From the NCBI GenBank assembly GCA_010029175.1, contig RGNC01000030.1, positions 1-16,419 on the forward strand: a stretch of DNA of 16,419 bases, read 5' to 3'. The notes beneath the pieces are model-generated. The model made no database searches and was not told the origin of the DNA. It saw nothing but the letters and a program-made list of their open reading frames with translations. The DNA comes from Synechococcaceae bacterium WB8_1B_136 (GTDB lineage Bacteria; Cyanobacteriota; Cyanobacteriia; PCC-6307; Cyanobiaceae). Positions 13,810 to 16,419 of this stretch are shown here, one piece after another (positions within the stretch are counted from its first letter, which is position 1; each line of letters begins with the position of its first letter). The position numbers were made by a program, and so were the translations under genes.

Positions 13810-14290
13810 CGCGCTGCCAGTCGCCATGGCGGCCACCGCTCTTGCTCAGCAAGCGGACGGGGCCGATGGTCATAGCCGGATCGGCCGATTTGAGCATGTC
13901 GTACAGGGTGAGGAGCCCCACCTGGACAGCGGTGAGCGCCTCCATCTCCACCCCAGTGCTGCCGGTGGTGCGGGCCGTCGCTGCCAGACGCAGACCATGG
14001 CCATCGGTCGCTGGGCCCAGCTCCACACTCACGCCACTGAGGACGATCGGATGGCACAGCGGAATCAGTTCCCAAGTGCGCTTGGCCGCCTGAATCGCCG
14101 CCACCCGCGCCACCGCAAGAACATCCCCCTTGGCTGCCCGACCCTCCAAGACCAGCGCCAGCACCTCAGGCCGCAGGGCGATGAAACCCTCCGCCATGGC
14201 CTCCCGCCGGCTGGAAGGACGTTCTCCCACCTCCACCATGTGCACCTCGCCGCGGCTGTTGAGATGCGTCAGCGATTCTGATGAGGTCAC
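13802..14290 (-). CDS. moaC: MoaC, cyclic pyranopterin monophosphate synthase
   Basis: MoaC rearranges the MoaA product, 3',8-cyclo-GTP derivative, into cyclic pyranopterin monophosphate. From GTG 14290 it has 162 residues, matching the usual 158-165. Landmarks are LTHLNSRGEVHMVEVG (7-22), ELIPLCHPI (75-83), TGVEMEALTAV and YDMLKSAD (130-137), which holds the Asp and Lys equivalent to the catalytic pair of E. coli MoaC, then IGPVRLLSKSGG. The frame remains open to 14509, with ATG 14344 the best alternative (180 residues). The extra N-terminal sequence has no family similarity and would leave only 37 bases to the divergent MFS gene, so the shorter form is preferred. Confidence 0.92.
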   Translation of the reverse strand: MTSSESLTHLNSRGEVHMVEVGERPSSRREAMAEGFIALRPEVLALVLEGRAAKGDVLAVARVAAIQAAKRTWELIPLCHPIVLSGVSVELGPATDGHGLRLAATARTTGSTGVEMEALTAVQVGLLTLYDMLKSADPAMTIGPVRLLSKSGGRHGDWQRDD

Positions 14291-14381
14291 AACGATGAAG
14301 CAGTCTGTTGGTCGCCATCCTGCCGAGAGACTGGTCACTCCCATGGGATCGTGAGGCCACTGCCGGGCCCCACCCACCGCC

Positions 14382-15656
14382 ATGAGCTGGAGCCGCCCCT
14401 CCACCGCCTTCTGCGCCTTCGTCACCCTGTTGAACGATCGGCTCGGGGAGAGCATCGTGTTCCCGCTGCTGCCGTTTTTGCTGGCCAGCTTCACCAGCAA
14501 CGGCCGCACCCTGGGGCTGCTGGCAGGCAGCTACGCCATCGCCCAGTTCGCATTCACGCCCCTGATCGGCGCCCTCAGCGACCGCTTCGGCCGCAAGCCG
14601 GTGATCACGGCCTGCGTGGCCGGCTCGGTGCTGGGCCTGGGGCTGTTCGCCCTCACCGTGAGCATTAACTGGCAGGCCATCCCCTGGGCCGCCGGCACCG
14701 GCATTCCCCTGGCGCTGCTGTTCGCCGCCCGGCTGATCGACGGGGTGAGCGGCGGCACCGCCGCCACCGCCGGTGCGGTGCTGGCGGACATCTCCAGCCC
14801 CGAAAACCGGGCCAAGGCCTTCGGCCTGATCGGCGTGGCCTTCGGCCTGGGCTTCATCCTCGGCCCCGCCTTCGGCGGGCTGCTGGCCGGCCTGAACGTG
14901 ACCCTGCCGGTGTGGGCGGCGGCGGGCTTCGCCCTGCTGAACCTGCTGCTGGTGCTCACGCTGCTGCCGGAAACCCATGGGCCGGAGGCACGGCGGGCGA
15001 TGCCCCGCAAGCGCGACCTCAATCCCCTCAGCGCCCTGCGGCGGGTGTTCAGCAACCCCCAGGTGCGCCGCCTCTGCGCCGCCTTCTTCCTGTTCTTCCT
15101 GGCCTTCAACGGCTTCACCGCCGTGCTGGTGCTCTACTTCAAGCAGGCCTTCAGCTGGGGCCCCGGCCTGGCGGCCACCGCCTTCCTGGTGGTGGGCGTG
15201 GTGGCCACGGTGGTGCAGGGGGGGCTGATCGGCCCTCTGGTGAAACGCTTCGGCGAGTGGCGCCTCACCCTGGCCGGGCTGGGCTTCGTGATCGCCGGCT
15301 GCCTGTTGATCCCGGCCGCCACCATCGGCAACGCCCAGCCGGTGGTGTTCAGCGCCGTGGCGATCCTGGCCCTGGGCACCGGCCTGGTGACCCCCTGCCT
15401 GCGGGCCCTGGTGTCGCGTCGCCTCGACGACACGGGCCAGGGGGCGGCCCTGGGCAGCCTCCAGGGCCTGCAGAGCCTGGGCAGTTTCGTGGGGCCTCCG
15501 CTGGCGGGCCTGGCCTACGACCTGATCGGCCAGCGCAGCCCCTTCTGGCTGGGAATCGCCCTGCTCACGGGGGTGGCGATGCTGGTGGCCGGCGGATTGC
15601 CGGGCGCGGCTCCAGCGGCCGTCAAGGTGGAGCAACACCAGGAGGGCGGCCTCTGA
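14382..15656 (+). CDS. MFS transporter, drug:H+ antiporter-like (TetA-type)
   Basis: The 424-residue membrane protein has about twelve hydrophobic segments. The major-facilitator motif A, GALSDRFGRKPV, lies between the second and third segments (near residues 60-75), and a second conserved glycine-rich stretch, DGVSGGTAATAGAVLADISS, follows near 120. A basic cytoplasmic loop (about residues 195-225) divides the two halves. The closest general type is the TetA-like drug efflux group, but the substrate cannot be read from sequence. The start is ATG 14382, without a clear ribosome-binding site. The gene looks very GC-rich, with mostly G/C third positions, more so than nrtA. It is divergent from moaC and 35 bases upstream of ppk, so it is more likely linked to ppk than to the nitrate genes. 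Confidence 0.88.
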   Translation: MSWSRPSTAFCAFVTLLNDRLGESIVFPLLPFLLASFTSNGRTLGLLAGSYAIAQFAFTPLIGALSDRFGRKPVITACVAGSVLGLGLFALTVSINWQAIPWAAGTGIPLALLFAARLIDGVSGGTAATAGAVLADISSPENRAKAFGLIGVAFGLGFILGPAFGGLLAGLNVTLPVWAAAGFALLNLLLVLTLLPETHGPEARRAMPRKRDLNPLSALRRVFSNPQVRRLCAAFFLFFLAFNGFTAVLVLYFKQAFSWGPGLAATAFLVVGVVATVVQGGLIGPLVKRFGEWRLTLAGLGFVIAGCLLIPAATIGNAQPVVFSAVAILALGTGLVTPCLRALVSRRLDDTGQGAALGSLQGLQSLGSFVGPPLAGLAYDLIGQRSPFWLGIALLTGVAMLVAGGLPGAAPAAVKVEQHQEGGL

Positions 15657-15691
15657 TTGCTACCTTGCCGGCAACGGGCTACAGGTGAGAG

Positions 15692-16419
15692 ATGGCTGAT
15701 CCAGTGGTGGCTCCGGAGCTCTACATCAACCGCGAGCTGAGCTGGATCGCCTTCAACCAGCGGGTGCTGGCGATGGCCCTCAGTGAACACACGCCGCTGC
15801 TGGAGCAGGCCAAGTTCAGCGCCATCTTCAGCAACAACCTCGACGAGTTCTTCATGGTGCGGGTGGCATCGCTGAAGTCGCAGGTGGAGGCCGGCGTGCA
15901 GACCCTCAGCGACGACGGCCTCACCCCCGCCCAACAGCTGTCGAAGGTGCGCACGGCGCTGCAGCCCTTGCTGGAGCAGCAGCAGGCCCACTACCGCCAC
16001 TACCTGAAGCATCAACTGGCCGAGCATGGCGTGCACCTGCTCGACTACACCCGCCTGAACCAGGCCCAGAAGCGCTGGGTGAACGACTACTTCCAGAGCG
16101 CCATCTTTCCCGTGCTCACGCCGCTGGCGGTGGATCCGGCCCACCCCTTCCCGTTCATCAGCAACCTCAGCCTGAACGTGGCGGCCCTGATCCGCGATCC
16201 CGACACCGGCCAGCAGCAGTTCGCCCGGGTGAAGGTGCCCCAAAAGAACCTGCCACGCTTCGTGGAGCTGCCGGTGGAGTTGAGCGACCACGAACCCAGG
16301 CCCGTGTACAGCGCGGTGCCCCTGGAGCAGGTGGTGGCCTACAACCTGGAGCTGTTGTTCCCCGGCATGACGATCGAGGGGCACTACTTCTTCCGCGTGA
16401 CCCGCGACGCCGACCTGGA
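15692..16419 (+). CDS. ppk: Polyphosphate kinase 1, N-terminal part (3' end outside window)
   Basis: The frame opens at ATG 15692, with AGGTGAGAG at 15683-15691 directly before it, and runs past the right edge: 242 complete codons of a protein usually about 700 long. The start ELYINRELSWIAFNQRVLAM is the hallmark of PPK1, followed by SNNLDEFFMVRVASLKSQV, VLTPLAVDPAHPFPFISNLS and VKVPQKNLPRFVEL. These belong to the N-terminal domain and the beginning of the head domain. The autophosphorylated histidine lies beyond the window. PPK1 makes inorganic polyphosphate reversibly from ATP. The 35-base gap after the MFS gene contains the perfect palindrome TTGCCGGCAA (15665-15674). Confidence 0.95.
   Translation, partial: MADPVVAPELYINRELSWIAFNQRVLAMALSEHTPLLEQAKFSAIFSNNLDEFFMVRVASLKSQVEAGVQTLSDDGLTPAQQLSKVRTALQPLLEQQQAHYRHYLKHQLAEHGVHLLDYTRLNQAQKRWVNDYFQSAIFPVLTPLAVDPAHPFPFISNLSLNVAALIRDPDTGQQQFARVKVPQKNLPRFVELPVELSDHEPRPVYSAVPLEQVVAYNLELLFPGMTIEGHYFFRVTRDADL

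Noticed and set aside
14166..15638. Open frame of 490 codons on the - strand opposite the MFS gene
   Set aside because: The product is a Gly/Gln/His/Glu-rich mirror of a membrane-protein gene with strong G/C third positions, and it also runs across the moaC region. It has no domain signature.
15515..16384. Open frame of 289 codons on the - strand opposite ppk
   Set aside because: It is antisense to an unmistakable PPK1 N-terminus and spans the MFS-ppk junction.
1..16419. CRISPR arrays, tRNA genes, insertion sequences or attachment sites
   Set aside because: None was seen; genes are densely packed, the longest gap is about 150 bases, and no spaced direct-repeat series or transposase-like product is present.

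Overview
The window is a compact, GC-rich stretch from a cyanobacterium, most likely a picocyanobacterium of the Cyanobium/Synechococcus type. The reasons are the cyanobacterial nrtABCD layout (with an NrtC that carries a substrate-binding-like C-terminal domain), a ferredoxin-type NarB, a cyanase of cyanobacterial length and an NtcA-type promoter. Use of the ABC transporter NrtABCD rather than an NrtP/NapA permease leans towards a freshwater or brackish lineage; this is inference.

Left part (1-5308, + strand): the 3' part of nrtA, then nrtB, nrtC, nrtD and a small Crp/Fnr-family regulator, reading as one operon. nrtB/nrtC share one base. The nrtA-nrtB gap holds two strong tandem hairpins that probably set the excess of binding protein over membrane components. 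nirA would be expected to the left of the window.

Middle (5305-8068, - strand): cynS (cyanase) followed by narB (nitrate reductase). A perfect palindromic NtcA site lies just after cynS and gives narB its own promoter if narB starts at the GTG at 7446. A weaker NtcA-like promoter with the same spacing lies upstream of cynS.

Right part (8069-14290): seven molybdenum-cofactor genes on both strands. They are mobA and moaA (+), moaB (-), moaD and moaE (+), and moaC and moeA (-). The moaB operon continues through consecutive 4-base overlaps into an HPP-family membrane protein (a family that includes nitrite transporters of cyanobacteria and chloroplasts) and a TauE/SafE-type permease. At the far right are an MFS transporter and the 5' part of ppk (polyphosphate kinase), both +.

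Together the genes take up nitrate/nitrite (NrtABCD, perhaps HPP), reduce nitrate (NarB), build the cofactor NarB needs (Moa/Moe/Mob) and release ammonium from cyanate (CynS). No gap exceeds about 150 bases. I saw no tRNA, rRNA, CRISPR array, insertion sequence or phage gene. narM, nirA, moeB and cynABD are not in the window.
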